From assembly GCA_900239685.1 (NCBI GenBank), contig OENT01000609.1, forward strand, positions 28,954 through 92,953: a stretch of DNA of 64,000 bases, written 5' to 3'. Of this stretch, positions 9,778 through 22,344 are shown in pieces. Position 1 is the first letter of the stretch; each line of letters begins with the position of its first letter. A program made the translations under genes and the position numbers. Origin of the DNA: Rotaria macrura (taxonomy: Eukaryota > Rotifera > Eurotatoria > Philodinida > Philodinidae). A model generated the notes under the pieces. The model did not search any database, was not told the origin of the DNA, and saw only the letters and a list, made by a program, of their open reading frames with translations.

Positions 9778-12700
9778 TGATTAGTGTTCTACTAGCACCC
9801 TGTAGTTCAGCAATGTTTGAAAATACAATGTATCTACACAAGTTGTTGATATTATGAAACACAATTAAGAAGAACGATATAAGTCAAAAGGCTATTGCTT
9901 CAATTTATTAATCGAGACACTGTATCATAGTGTAAAATCTGCCGAAATAGGATTGGAATGAACTCTAATTACTATTTCAATTCATTGAAACTATTTCATA
10001 GAAGATCTAACCTTATAGTTTCAACCATTACACAGTAACATCTATACATAATATTCATCAGTCGTGTGTGCGGATATTCTATAACAAACTCTCAATAAAT
10101 CATTGCTTGTTAAACATAAGGAACCTAATTAACACTCTTAACAATTAGAGCTCTTTAATCTATCGATGAAGGATTCAAATTTCATAAACTATGTAGAGCA
10201 CCTAAGTATTTTGAGTAACAAACATTCTACACGGGCAAAATAAAATATAAACTTCAAATAACTTTCCTCGTTATTCGTTACATTTCTTCTAAATACTACA
10301 ATCACTAGAGAGGAAATCGACTAGCTTCAGAATGACTTAATACAGTTAATAGTACAGTTAAAGCAAAGCAAGTTGTTTTTAAATCACTTTAGAAGAAACA
10401 TTGCTAACCCAATGGATCCATTTGTTTCATATGTCTAGTCATTTATTCCAACCATTTTGGCTAAACACTATCAATAGATCGTTGTGACAACATTTCGAGG
10501 TTAGCGCATAATAATAATATAAAATTGAATGAAGCTAGTCTATAGGCAAAGATTTCTTACTCGGATTCTAGACTACATATGAACATCGTGGAGTGAAACA
10601 GATATGTTCTATTTTAGGTTTCTATGCATCGTACTTGAATAGAAACGCTTACATGAAATTCACATATTAAGTAAACTATGCCATAGATCCACTGCACTTA
10701 AATGTGTTAATTACAAAATTCTTCAACTGGATCTTAACATTGATAATCTAGATGGAGTACTCAACGGACAATGTGAATCTTTGTCCATTCGCGCTTTTTC
10801 CGCAGACAATGGAAAAAACATAATCTAAATGGATATCAGAAATTCTGAGAGAAATCTTCTCATTTAATGAAACGAAAACGGTACAAAATGTCTCAACAAG
10901 GAATTAGTTTTCTTTTCTGTTTAATCTTGTTGAGAAAAATTTTTATGGGTGAAATATGAAAAGAGAAAACGAATAAAAGTCATATCACGATTAATAAGGT
11001 GATTCATACCATTTCGAATCGTGCAACTAAAAGAATAAGCCTTCAGGATCCTAACGCATGTAACCAACGTTTCTCAGTCACACCTGACTTATTTCTATAC
11101 TATGCATGAGAATTTCTCCAACAACGCATCATTTCGAAATTTAGAATTTCTGCCAACATCACGAAAAAGAGTTGCTTGGATCTCTAGACTTCTGATTCTT
11201 CTGTTGATAAGAACGTATGAAACCTGCATAGTCAGAGGCTGAAATTGAGTACACATCGGTTACAATATCCAAGTTTTTATTTCGAATACTAAGAATAAAT
11301 GGCAGTAATCGCTTCAATTTTTACCAGAGTGTGTCATGTTCGACAATACATGAGTCCATAAATGGTGATGATCATTTAGAATTTCAGTGTGAAAACAACG
11401 AGAATCGTTTCATTTCTGAGACAATACCGTTTATTGCTATCATCTTATTCTTACAGTCATACTCTGAACTGGAAAAATCTAGAACAAGAATATAAAATAA
11501 AACTAAAGAATTTTATGTATGGTTAGTACTTCGTGCTCCTACTTACTTACGAACATGAGTTTGATCTCAAACACACATTAAAGTTATACTTGCATAGTGA
11601 AAGTTTAAATTGACAACGTTTTGAACTGTTAAAGTAAATTTTTCTGGCTCAGTTTTTCTCATTAAAAATCCTAAAAACTCTCTCATGGGATAGAAAATCA
11701 AGTTTCCTACCCTATTGCATATTTTCGTTCATGATTCGATACAAAAAGTTCTTTTACCTTAAAAACTTGTTTTACTCTATATTTTTGTGCAGTATTATGC
11801 GCACTTAATCTGATTATGAAACTTAATTTTTGGATACATCTGCCAGAGATTACTAGGCACCCGAGTTCCAAGCAACGGTCAAAAAGTCAACCTGTCCCAT
11901 TCCACCTAATTTAGGCATAACTCTTCTGTTTCGAGGTAATATTGAAAAAAAACCCGCGAATCTATACTTTCTTCGTTAATATATATCATTTAGTATGCTG
12001 AGAATCTACTTCAAAATACTATTGCTGTTACAACATTTTTATCTCAAAACTAGAAAAATGAATAGCTGAATAAAAAGTACACGTTTCAATACTATCCATC
12101 GGATAACTGATCGGAGAAAACATAAATTATCGATACGCTTGGGGTGTAGATATGAGTGTTCTGAAAAAAGAAAGGAGGTTTTTAGAACCTTTCATGTCTC
12201 TGAAAGTTTCTATCTTCTACTCGAAACTAGAACTACGAGAAAAAGGTTCTCGAAATTAAAGCAATGGTTTTGATATTCTTGTAAAAAGCTTTATTAAGTG
12301 GCTTGGACCATTTTACATGATAGCAAGTGTCGAATAAGATTTAGAATCTTTTAGAAGTGTGTAAGATTCTGTAAAAGTCTCCTATTTTTTTCTAGCACAC
12401 CTATAATTCTGCCGACATATGCACTTGGCGAGATGCAGAAAAAATTGATCTTGTTCAGTTTTATCCGGCAGAGCTCTGCTGGGAACTATATACCTGTGTT
12501 GAAATCAGAGCTAAGCGAATAGTTTTGTTACAAGAAATATATATACATGAAACTATCTACAACGCAGCGCAGAAAAAGGTGAAATTCAGTTGCGGTCACT
12601 TTTCTGAAGTTTTTTTCTGATAGGAAACATGCCCAAGGACGAATCTATGACTATTCTTATAGTTCTATAAAATTTCCATTTTCTGACATTCTGTAATGAC

Positions 12701-15700
12701 TGATTTTTTGACTGTTTCTTTTTCTATGCACTTGGTTCATAAAATTCAATTTTGCTTTGGTAATAGAATTCACTAATATCTATCCTTCTTAAAAATTTTA
12801 TCGATAAATATTGTTTCGTTGCCGAAATAATGAGTGCAAAAACCGCAATAGTAAAATTTCGTAACGCTTGGCCACGCCCTTAATTATCGTACCTCGATGA
12901 AGTCTTGTACATTTTCTGATTGTGTACTGTTGCATGCCTCTGAACGCAAAATGTTACATTCCTACCTTAGAAGTTGGCTCATCGATTTTAAGTTTATTTA
13001 CTTCTGTAACTTTACAATATTCCCTTGTAAGAATTTTTTTACAGCTTTCACGCTTATCGTTTCAATTTGCTGTCGTAACACTGGGCGTATTTTTCGATAG
13101 TGGCCTTATGAAAGAGAATGTTTCCTACTCTTGGTGAAGTAACGCATGAATGGCCCATTTATTTTTTTTTATGATGACATACGACAAGAAAAGAACGCAG
13201 CGATATTTTGAATAGAAAAAAAAAATTTTTTTTTTAATAACAGACGACAGAAAAGAACTAAGCTATATTTTAAATAGTAAGAAGAAATATTTTTCTTCTC
13301 AACTGAAACATCAAGCGGTCTACACTCAGAACTACGCCACGTGGGAATACTGCCTGGCGGCACATAAAAGTAAAACGACAGAAACTTTACATCGCTAAGT
13401 GTAGTAGTAAACCGTGAAGTTTATGATTCTTTCACAGAGTATAAGAAGCTTGTAGTTTTCTTTAGTGAGAGTAGTCGATATTGTGCAATTAGCTCATAAG
13501 ATGAAATTTCACGACCATTCGATTATTTATACTATCATAAATGAATAAGAAAAATTAAACTGAATAGTTTCTAGGAAGGTCTATTGATTTCAAAATGAAA
13601 ATTTATAACCAGATGTTTGTTTGCTACCATGTCATCATACCTGTCCATAAGTTTGTTATCTCACTGATTATATGTCCGCATTATTCCCACAATCATGATT
13701 CAAAAAATCACGGATCAACCAGATTTTATTCAACGTAACATGTCGAAAATAATTTCTCCCTTACAACTATGTCTGTCAAAGTCCATAGATGGTGGCTTGT
13801 CGAACACGACGCAGGGCTCTACTTATTAAGGCAATAGCAGGACTTCACAATCGAGCGTACTGATGGATAAATCGACATTTACTACTTTGATGACGCTTTT
13901 AAAGAAAGTAATCGAATCAAATCTACCCGACAGAAAGGACGAAAGCTTGAAATAAATCGAAACTTATACAACACTATCATCTACAACATTGAAGCAATTA
14001 CTAGGGTATAGGCTTTTATATACAAATTGAAAATAGAACTCGACATTTATTTGAATTAAATCGCAATCGAACAAATGATCATCGATATAATGATTCCAAT
14101 ATGTGCCATAAGATAAGTTTATGTCTAGTCTTGAACGTATCGATGCAACTACTTTCGTAGTTTGATGACTAACGAACTTAGCATTAGTCAATTAGTTTTC
14201 TCGTTGCTTTATTACTTGGACATTGAGCTTTTTACAACATGAACCATGAAGAAAACATCTCAAGTTTTTACACAACCGATTTCGCATAAATCTGATCTTA
14301 TTAACATCAGCGATAATGATCATTCATAATACAAAAAACAACCGAACGAAGACATTATTCTCATCTTAATCAATCGTAAGCGTGTGGCGTTATTCTATAG
14401 TTCAATATATATATATATCAGTACATGAGTAGTAATAGTCAATACGAAATTTTCGATAAAAGAGCAATAAAGTGACGTATTGACATAATTTCAATGACTG
14501 ATTTTCACCTTTATCGTAATCGATTTCATACAACCTGTTTCGTATCCAAAGAATATCTATAAAATGTTCCATATCTAATAGATTTTTACTTCGAAAATTG
14601 AATGAATGGCTTTTCGTGCATAGTAGAATAATCACCAGCATCATACAAATTACTATTCAATTTCTATCGATTGTTTTCTTCTCTTAAAAAGTTAGTATAA
14701 AAGTGTTGAATACATACGTAATTCTAATTTTTATTATGATTAAAATGATTAGCATATCATTGCAATACTGTTTTATTTTTCTAGTTGCCAGCTAAGTTGT
14801 TCGTTGCATCCTATATAACCTGTTGTATACAAATTTGAATCTTCTGCTTTATTATTACTGTCATAATATTAATACATATTGCAATTATTCACTCAATACA
14901 TAATATCATAACTATTAGTTTGGAGTTAAATTTCTATTTTACAGTGAATGACAACTAAAGTATACATTCTAGTAGATCTTACAAAAAATCTAAATGGATT
15001 TGACTGTAAATCGAGCTTTGAACAAAATATTGACTCTTTTATATGCTTCTATTTACCATATATTCCCATATGACACTACATTTTTAGGAAAACTGAACCT
15101 TCGAATGCTGACTTGAAATTTTGTATATCGCTAGAGCTTAGTTATAGAAACTTTCATTCATAATTTCATACTTCATGAATAACTAATAGAAAACAAGCAA
15201 TCTCTCTTGAAATTCTGATATCTAGAACGGATACCTTTTCAAAATGCTGTATTTTCAATGAAAATTTGTATGATTAAGATCTATAAATACGCAAAGTTTC
15301 GTAGCAAAATTCGAAGGCTCGATTTTTCCGAGAAAATGAAGGATCATAGAATGATCCACAAAAAAATTAACGTAGAAAAAATTCTACGTTTTGATCATAT
15401 CTGAACACCAATCGGAATCTTTTTAGATTTTATACTAGAAAATCATGGTGTATTCATAAGTGAAAATTTATTGAGATACACTTCATTCACATTAGGAAGT
15501 TTTCTTGTTAGCTGAAAGTCGAATATATTTAAATAACAATAGAATTTTAAAAAAAGCATCAAGATATCATCAATTTATTCCGAGATTTTTTGTTGATAAC
15601 AACTAAATGCTTTTTACGTAGAATAAAAACAACACGATGAAAAGCTTTTGTAAACAACTATTTAGTTTTATAAGTGTTATTTGTTTTTGTTGATCTTCGC

Positions 15701-18378
15701 TAGTTCACACTTATGTTATTCAGAGGTTTTGTTTCATGACTTGTTTCCGAATAACATAAACTAAATAACAAGACTTAGAATATCATTTTGAATAAATATG
15801 TTTATGATGGAAATTTTATAGTCGACTACGATGAGATTTATATACTTCGTTTCTGACGTCATTGTTAATCAAGTTATTTTAATATTTAGCTGCTCGCGAA
15901 TGAGTGATCTCAGTATCATCAATCATTTTGTCTATGCTATCTATATACTTTTTTCATTTATTATGATCTTTATTTGTGGAACAAGTTCCTTCTCATTTCT
16001 TTTAAGAATACGTTCATTTAAACCAGAAATTCTGTTGTTCCTTCACGATTTTGTTACCGTGTTTGCAATGCTCTTTCAAGTTTCGTTTCTCATCAATTGA
16101 AATTACTCGGAAACTAAGCATATGTTAAATAAAAGTATCTGTCTGTTTGATTATAGTCTTTTTTTAAACTGATATTATTTCTTGTCGTTTTCTAAAATCA
16201 TTATATTGGCTAAGAAGAGAAAGTCAGAAACTAATGAATTTAATAAAGCGATGTTTTCTTAAGGTTGGATCCGTATCTACGTCCCTTTTTCTAGAAACTA
16301 GATGATTTCATGTGTATAAAAACAGTAGCAATCTATAACATTCTATGAACTCGTTTAACATCAGTTGTCAGTGAACAATATTTTAATTTTTATGTCAAAT
16401 AAAAACATGAATGCATTTAAAAACTTCTTTCTTCATGTCACTACTATCACGTGGAATTTGTGGAAGAAGTGTAGATCACTGGAAGTCAAATGTAGAGATA
16501 CTGGCTTTTGCATGCTCAAACGTTTTTAGCATTATTGAGTTACTCAGAAAAATTAAAAACTTATTGGATCTTTCTCACTGAAATTTTTGTTCATTTCTTA
16601 TTGAAATGGACACCAGATGACGTTAAAAAAATAAACACACATTAATCATTATAATGAAAAAGTAACTTATTGTCAAGAGTTATAAACAAACTTCGAAGTA
16701 CTTATATATTTCATCGATGAATATTTTACCAGATTCAATCAAATTAGTTATCATTTTTCTTTAGAACAGCTCTAAACTAAATTTTTCATTCAAGAATGTT
16801 TGTTCAATCACATGGTGCATAACACTAACAATCGATCACAGTAGGCAAGTGTATCTAAAATTAACAAGCTATATTGTTATTGTTGAAAATAATTATTTTC
16901 ATTCAAGTAAAGTTTGATGGTATTCGTATTCAAGAATCGGAAACACAAACTATACACCTGACATTAGTTCCATCTACACAACGATCAGTAGATCATATAT
17001 GGATCATAATTAATTATTCGCATTGAAATAAAAGAAAATAGTATGAATGGAAACGTTCTTGGTCCATTTATCTATAGACTTGACTATTACGAAAACAATA
17101 ACGATCTGTCAAGAATGGATATTAATGTGAACAAAAGAATCGGAACAGCTTAAATATGGAGATACGCTTTAGTTTAGAAATCGCCATGATAGTAATCGAT
17201 ATCCTCGAGAGTACTATTCTACGAAATGAAAGTTTGATTACCTAACTATGTGAAAAAAAACTAACTACTTAACGCTTTGATATTGATTGGATCAAACTAA
17301 GAATGCACTTAGCATAACATTCACGTGAAAAATCTAAATTATTGATAGCTTTTATCAATTACGTATGAAGTTGTTGATTGATCAGATATTGATGCATGGC
17401 ACAGACATAAAAAAACTTCTTCTAACTTTTGAAAAGTAAGAAGATCATTGTTTTTGAATATTTCATAACTTTTTCGTGCTAAAATTCATAGATTAAACTA
17501 CTTAGAAATAATGTAGATCAATAGAACATTAGGACCAATTCAAACTATGCATGTGGATTATCTGTGCAAATACATGCGCTAATTTTGGCAGATGTTTTCA
17601 TGTCAATCGAAGCGTTTAGATAAGTTAGTTATGAAATTTTGCCTGCTTATAATAGTCATCTTTTGCAACTATGAATTATGGTTAGATCTAGATTTTAAAA
17701 AATCTTAATTCTTTGTGCAAAATAGACTCCTATTGTCATCATGCCTCATCAGGTACTGATTGAAGAAATGTTCGTTTTATGTTTTAAATGTATGCTATCC
17801 ACTAGGCAATCTACTAACAGCATAGTTTTGCTGCGACATGCATGTTGAACTAGTGTTTTACTCAGATCAACACATCTACTGATACTCTTGCACAATGTTT
17901 TATCAATTTCGTTCGAATTATGAATATTTTCGATATTTATCGATGTATCACAACCGATGAAGCCATCTTTCTTAGTCAAATTTCATTTGTGACTAGATGA
18001 CGACAGCTCTCATCAAATGATACAGCCATGCGGTGATTCACACAATTGAAGAGTGCGTAACATTGCTACTACTACGCAAAGTCGAGATTTTTCTTAGTCA
18101 CCGAACGAATTTTATGTACGCGACACAGTCTCTTCTACATGTAAAGTGCAGAAATGAAATGAAAGGCACATTTTTTGCTCTCTCTCTATTCTTACACGTG
18201 ATTGTGAATTGCACATCGTGAATATATCAAACGAAAAAAGTATGCGGACATTTTTTGTGATGATTATTGAACCTGATTCGAACGTTGAGTATGTGAAATC
18301 ATAACACCATCATTCATTTCTCGTAAGCCTATAATGCTAAGTTGTGAATAGAATTTCTACTTCTATATTTATCAATAA
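9778..18378. other. 8.6 kb without a recognisable gene
   Basis: AT-rich throughout, with only short open frames that look random. Features seen: a short AT tract near 14406-14418 and a 9-bp stem/4-nt loop hairpin at 15369-15390. Neither DHCR24-like nor HVCN1 exons extend into it by splice and frame reasoning. Distal regulatory DNA, a non-coding RNA or a strongly decayed element could be hidden here. Confidence 0.55.
15369..15390. repeat. Perfect 9-bp inverted repeat with AAAA loop
   Basis: AACGTAGAA, four A, then TTCTACGTT. It would form a stable short hairpin, but no transcript context is visible. Confidence 0.7.
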
Positions 18379-19968
18379 ATGTCGATATGGTGCGCAGTAC
18401 ATGAATTATATCTGACAATTACATGGTTTGCATGCGCATATATTTCATGGATATGTCAGTATGTGTTCGTTGTCATTAAACGGCAATATCATAAAGGATC
18501 CATCAATGTGAAATACATTGTTCAATCGATTCGAGAACGTCCGATTGGGAGTCGAATTCGTATTCTGCACAACAAACGAAGTTCGCCATCAAATTCTATA
18601 CGTCGTCTACAGTTATCGTCATCGCAAGAGGCTCTCACGAAAAGGTGGTACATGCATTCTGTAAGTCTAGGACGAGCAAATAGCATACTTGCAATCGACA
18701 TATCCTCCAAGACCATCACATGTGAACCTGGAGTCACAATGGAAGAATTAGTCGATGCGCTACTTCCATACAATTTAATACCAGCTGTCGTTCCAGAATT
18801 CAAAGCATTGACAGTTGGTGGTGTGCTAGCAGGAGCAGGACTTGAAAGTTCAAGTATTCGCCATGGACAATTCGGTGATTCATTGATTGAAGCTACATAT
18901 ATTTCGAGTGATGGTCGAATTATAACTTGTAATCGTACCGAACATTCTGACTTGTTCTATGGAGCGTTGGGTGCATGTGGTACTTTTGGACTTTTGATCA
19001 GTGCCAAACTCAGTCTTCTGGATGTGCAATCAGATTGTTATGTACAATGTAAATATTTGCGAACTAGTCAACCTATACAAAGTTTAGAAGCTCACTGTGA
19101 TGGAGACTATATAGATGCGATTGTCTTTTCCGACTATACGGTGATCATTACAGGAGAAAGAGTTCAAAAGCAGTCGTTACCAAAAACAGCGACAGTACAA
19201 ACATTTTCAAAAGCTTGGGACCCATGGTATTATCAACATATTAAAACAGTTCACAGTAAAACTGATTCGACGATGATAATTGAATACGTGCCACTCAAGG
19301 ATTACTTATTTCGATACGATCGTGGCGCATTTTGGATGGGTCGGTATCCTATTAATCCTTTGCAAGACATCGTTCGATATTTTCCTCGTCGTATTCGTAG
19401 TCTATTGAATCTTTTTCCATTCGGAGGCTATAATATTTTGAGTAGAACCCTACTTTCACCCGTTTTTACCACATCTTCGCTCTACAAGCGTCTTCACGCA
19501 TCACCAATTTCAACCATTGCAGAGACTTTACTCATTCAAGATATTTACATTCCGAAATTGAAATCAGAGGAATTTCTAGCCTTTATACAGTCTGGAAAAC
19601 TGTTTCCGGAGCATGGTGGTATACTCGAACCGGTTTGGCTTTGTCCAATTCGTTCGACCCTCACATCTCAAAAATGTAGTCCACATTTTTCTAGCAATAG
19701 TAGTAGTGAAAATTCATTTATCAATTTCGGTATCTGGACTCATCAGCCGAGTTGGCAAGTTGGATCGTGTGAAGTACAAAATACTGCAAGGTTATTAGAA
19801 CGAGAAGCTATGAGACTAGGTGGACGAAAAATGCTCTACTCACTCTCTTATTATTCAAGGCAAGAATGGTCTAGAATCTACGATATTGACTGGTATAAGG
19901 AAATGAAGAGAAAGTGGGATCCGGAGTATGCCTGGGGAGATTTATATGATAAAGTGGTGGGATTATAG
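18379..19968 (+). CDS. DHCR24-like FAD-linked sterol reductase/oxidoreductase
   Basis: A 529-aa, intronless frame of the FAD-binding PCMH (vanillyl-alcohol oxidase) class, most like delta(24)-sterol reductase, which reduces the side-chain double bond of sterols (human protein 516 aa). A hydrophobic N-terminal segment (about residues 8-34) predicts an ER membrane anchor, as in DHCR24. The FAD domain follows: EPGVTMEELVDAL (116-128), VVPEFKALTVGGVLAGAG (137-154), LESSSIRHGQFGDS (155-168), then SDLFYGALGACGTFGLL (190-206). The C-terminal half (ISTIAETLLIQDIYIP; DIDWYKEMKRKWDPEYAWGDLYDK near the end, 19.87-19.96 kb) also follows the family. AATAAA lies at 20140-20145. The absence of introns stands out against spliced neighbours and may mean retroposition or horizontal acquisition. 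Exact substrate is unproven. Confidence 0.85.
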   Translation: MSIWCAVHELYLTITWFACAYISWICQYVFVVIKRQYHKGSINVKYIVQSIRERPIGSRIRILHNKRSSPSNSIRRLQLSSSQEALTKRWYMHSVSLGRANSILAIDISSKTITCEPGVTMEELVDALLPYNLIPAVVPEFKALTVGGVLAGAGLESSSIRHGQFGDSLIEATYISSDGRIITCNRTEHSDLFYGALGACGTFGLLISAKLSLLDVQSDCYVQCKYLRTSQPIQSLEAHCDGDYIDAIVFSDYTVIITGERVQKQSLPKTATVQTFSKAWDPWYYQHIKTVHSKTDSTMIIEYVPLKDYLFRYDRGAFWMGRYPINPLQDIVRYFPRRIRSLLNLFPFGGYNILSRTLLSPVFTTSSLYKRLHASPISTIAETLLIQDIYIPKLKSEEFLAFIQSGKLFPEHGGILEPVWLCPIRSTLTSQKCSPHFSSNSSSENSFINFGIWTHQPSWQVGSCEVQNTARLLEREAMRLGGRKMLYSLSYYSRQEWSRIYDIDWYKEMKRKWDPEYAWGDLYDKVVGL

Positions 19969-20418
19969 CCAAGTGATTGTTGCTCATCATTCAGAAAACA
20001 TATCAAGTTCTGTTATATGTATCAAGTGGAGAGGTTTAACTACTAATCCTACTGCGTACAAATTGCTATCATCGCTTCTGGTACTCATTATTCTCTTCTT
20101 CCTTCTGTGCTTCTCACTCCTCTAAAAACTAAATTTCACAATAAAAGATAATACATAGAATGCGTTGCCATGAGTAATTTTAATTGTTGAGTGTGACTGT
20201 TTCACAATGCTAGACTAATAGCTATACCCATCGGAAGGGACAAAAGTAAATCAACATAAAAAATAAAATCTGAAATCAATACTCACATCGATTTCATATT
20301 AGACAACGGCTATTCAAATTTCATTTTTCTGTAAATTAGTTTGTCGCTAAAGCTAATCTCATAACTACTAATCATGTTTTCTTCGTACTTCAGAAAATAA
20401 CGAAAGGTTTATAATGAT
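19969..20418. other. 3' flank of DHCR24-like gene
   Basis: Probable 3' UTR with the polyadenylation signal AATAAA at 20140-20145, then AT-rich intergenic DNA up to the MITE target duplication at 20419. Confidence 0.6.
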
Positions 20419-20426
20419 TACGCGGT

Positions 20427-20783
20427 CAGGCATGCACCAAATCCTGTTTTTAAGTGATAAAGATGACTCATTTTCGATGTGAAGAACCGTCAGTTCTTGT
20501 CAAATCTTCGGGTGCTCTCTACTCAAGCCTTATTGCTCTATCTGATACAATATATAGCCATATCAAATCTTCCTTTAAAAGTTGTAAGATTTGACCAAAA
20601 AACGTGAATTTTTTATCAAATCCTGCACATTTGAATGTAAGATTTGACATATCTATATATTGTATCAGATAGAGCAATAAGGCTTGAGTAGAGAGCACCC
20701 GAAGATTTGACAAGAACTGACAGTTCTTCACATCGAAAATGAGTCATATTTATCACTTAGAAACAGGATTTTGTGCACGCCTA
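20427..20783. mobile_element. hAT-type MITE with ~144-bp terminal inverted repeats
   Basis: A 357-bp foldback element. Left arm 20427-20571 and right arm 20640-20783 are inverted copies with about nine differences by eye. Termini read CAGGCATGCACC and, on the opposite strand, TAGGCGTGCACA, fitting the hAT (C/T)AGGC pattern. It is flanked by a perfect 8-bp target duplication TACGCGGT at 20419-20426 and 20784-20791. The loop is about 68 bp, so no transposase is encoded and mobilisation would need an autonomous hAT in trans. An RNA from it would fold into a long hairpin. Confidence 0.93.
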
Positions 20784-20791
20784 TACGCGGT

Positions 20792-22344
20792 TATATATAT
20801 ATATATACTAATATTCTTTCTTTTGTGTTTTTTTCAAAGTCAAAATCCAACAAATAATATAATCAGACGGAAAAATATTTTATAAATATTTGATGTGGTA
20901 GTGAAAAAACGAACTATCGAGGCTGTGGTGAAGTGAACCATGTAGTTTAAATAAAGTTTACTTCATTACAATCTCTGATAATGTTTAGAGAAAAATCAAA
21001 GTAAATTTCAAAAGTACTATGATTGATAAACTGTATTAATCAACTAGAAAACAATGTACGAGTCTATTTTTTGCATAGAAAATAGTTCACATGAAGCAGA
21101 CGCATAAACAATAAGTAGATTATCTAAACATGAAGAACAGAATTCAAAGTGATCATGAATTATTTTCTAAGATAATAAGTCTATATTTAGATGAGAAATT
21201 TACTGCATTAACAGTACTGATATATATTCAGTCTTAGTCTAAGTCTTATTCAAATGATCTGAAGTTAGAAATTAAACGGTACTTTAGAGTGAATCTAGAT
21301 TCTCAACCGAATTTTTCCTGTTTATACGAAAACTTTTCTTATTCTGAATCATATACTATGTTGAGTAATGACATGAATAAAGTGGTTGATAATGGCGAAT
21401 TTTTTCTCATGAGGAACTTTTTTATGTTAATTTTCCCGTTTTTATTCAATATCGGTTTCGTTTCAATTTAAGATACTGATTTATTCTAAAAGTAGACGAT
21501 GGCCCGACAGTAATGGTTTATCGTCTACAATAATGTCCATAACATGACCATCACTAATTCATGACCTTCACCCGTTTGTTTTTGTTTGTATGGCAATAAA
21601 TAGAAGTAGACAAAAATATTTTTTACAATCGGATATTGTCTCTTTGAACGTTATAATTTATGTAGCTACTTATTTAAATAGTTAGTTTAACATGTTCCTC
21701 TGTAGTTTACTTCTTAGAGATGAATACCATATCCGTACATGATAGAATAACGCAGTTCGCCTGAGTCCATCGAATATGAGTTCGATATCGACATAATTCG
21801 ATAAATATAACACACACAAGAGAAAGTATACTATATAGTAATATTACTGTGAAATTTTGTGGAAGTCAAATATACTTTCGAAAAAATATTGAATGTTAAT
21901 TTTAAGTCGAAGTTTTGGCGACGAGTGTGTGTAGTTCTTTAGTGTACTTACAATCAAATTGACTTTATCGCTTTAGACAGCAAAGATATGCTAACATGCT
22001 AAAAGTTTAATATTCATTCGAATGTGTTTTTGGAAATGAATCCCATATTTTTATAAATCTTTTTTGCTTGCTTCCTTGTCTCTCGAGGTTAAACCATCGC
22101 TTTATGTAATCGAGAGTTCTAAGAATCATCTCGAACAAACTTCTTATAGCTTATTGTTATGATGCGTATTGAACAATCTGTCTTTTAAAATAGAAACAAA
22201 TAAGATTCTAAAAATCCGAAATATTCTTGTTAGGCTCGAAATACATTCTTTTATTCTGTTCGCAAAATTAGGCGGTATCGAGCGTACAAATTCAACTGTG
22301 AAGTTGACCAAACAAATACAGGGTCGAATCAATGATTATGAATA
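20792..22344. other. Intergenic, nothing recognised
   Basis: AT-rich sequence with an AT dinucleotide run at about 20792-20807. The 3' flank of the P450 gene lies at its right end, with a minus-strand AATAAA at 22250-22255, about 90 nt past the stop codon. Confidence 0.6.
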
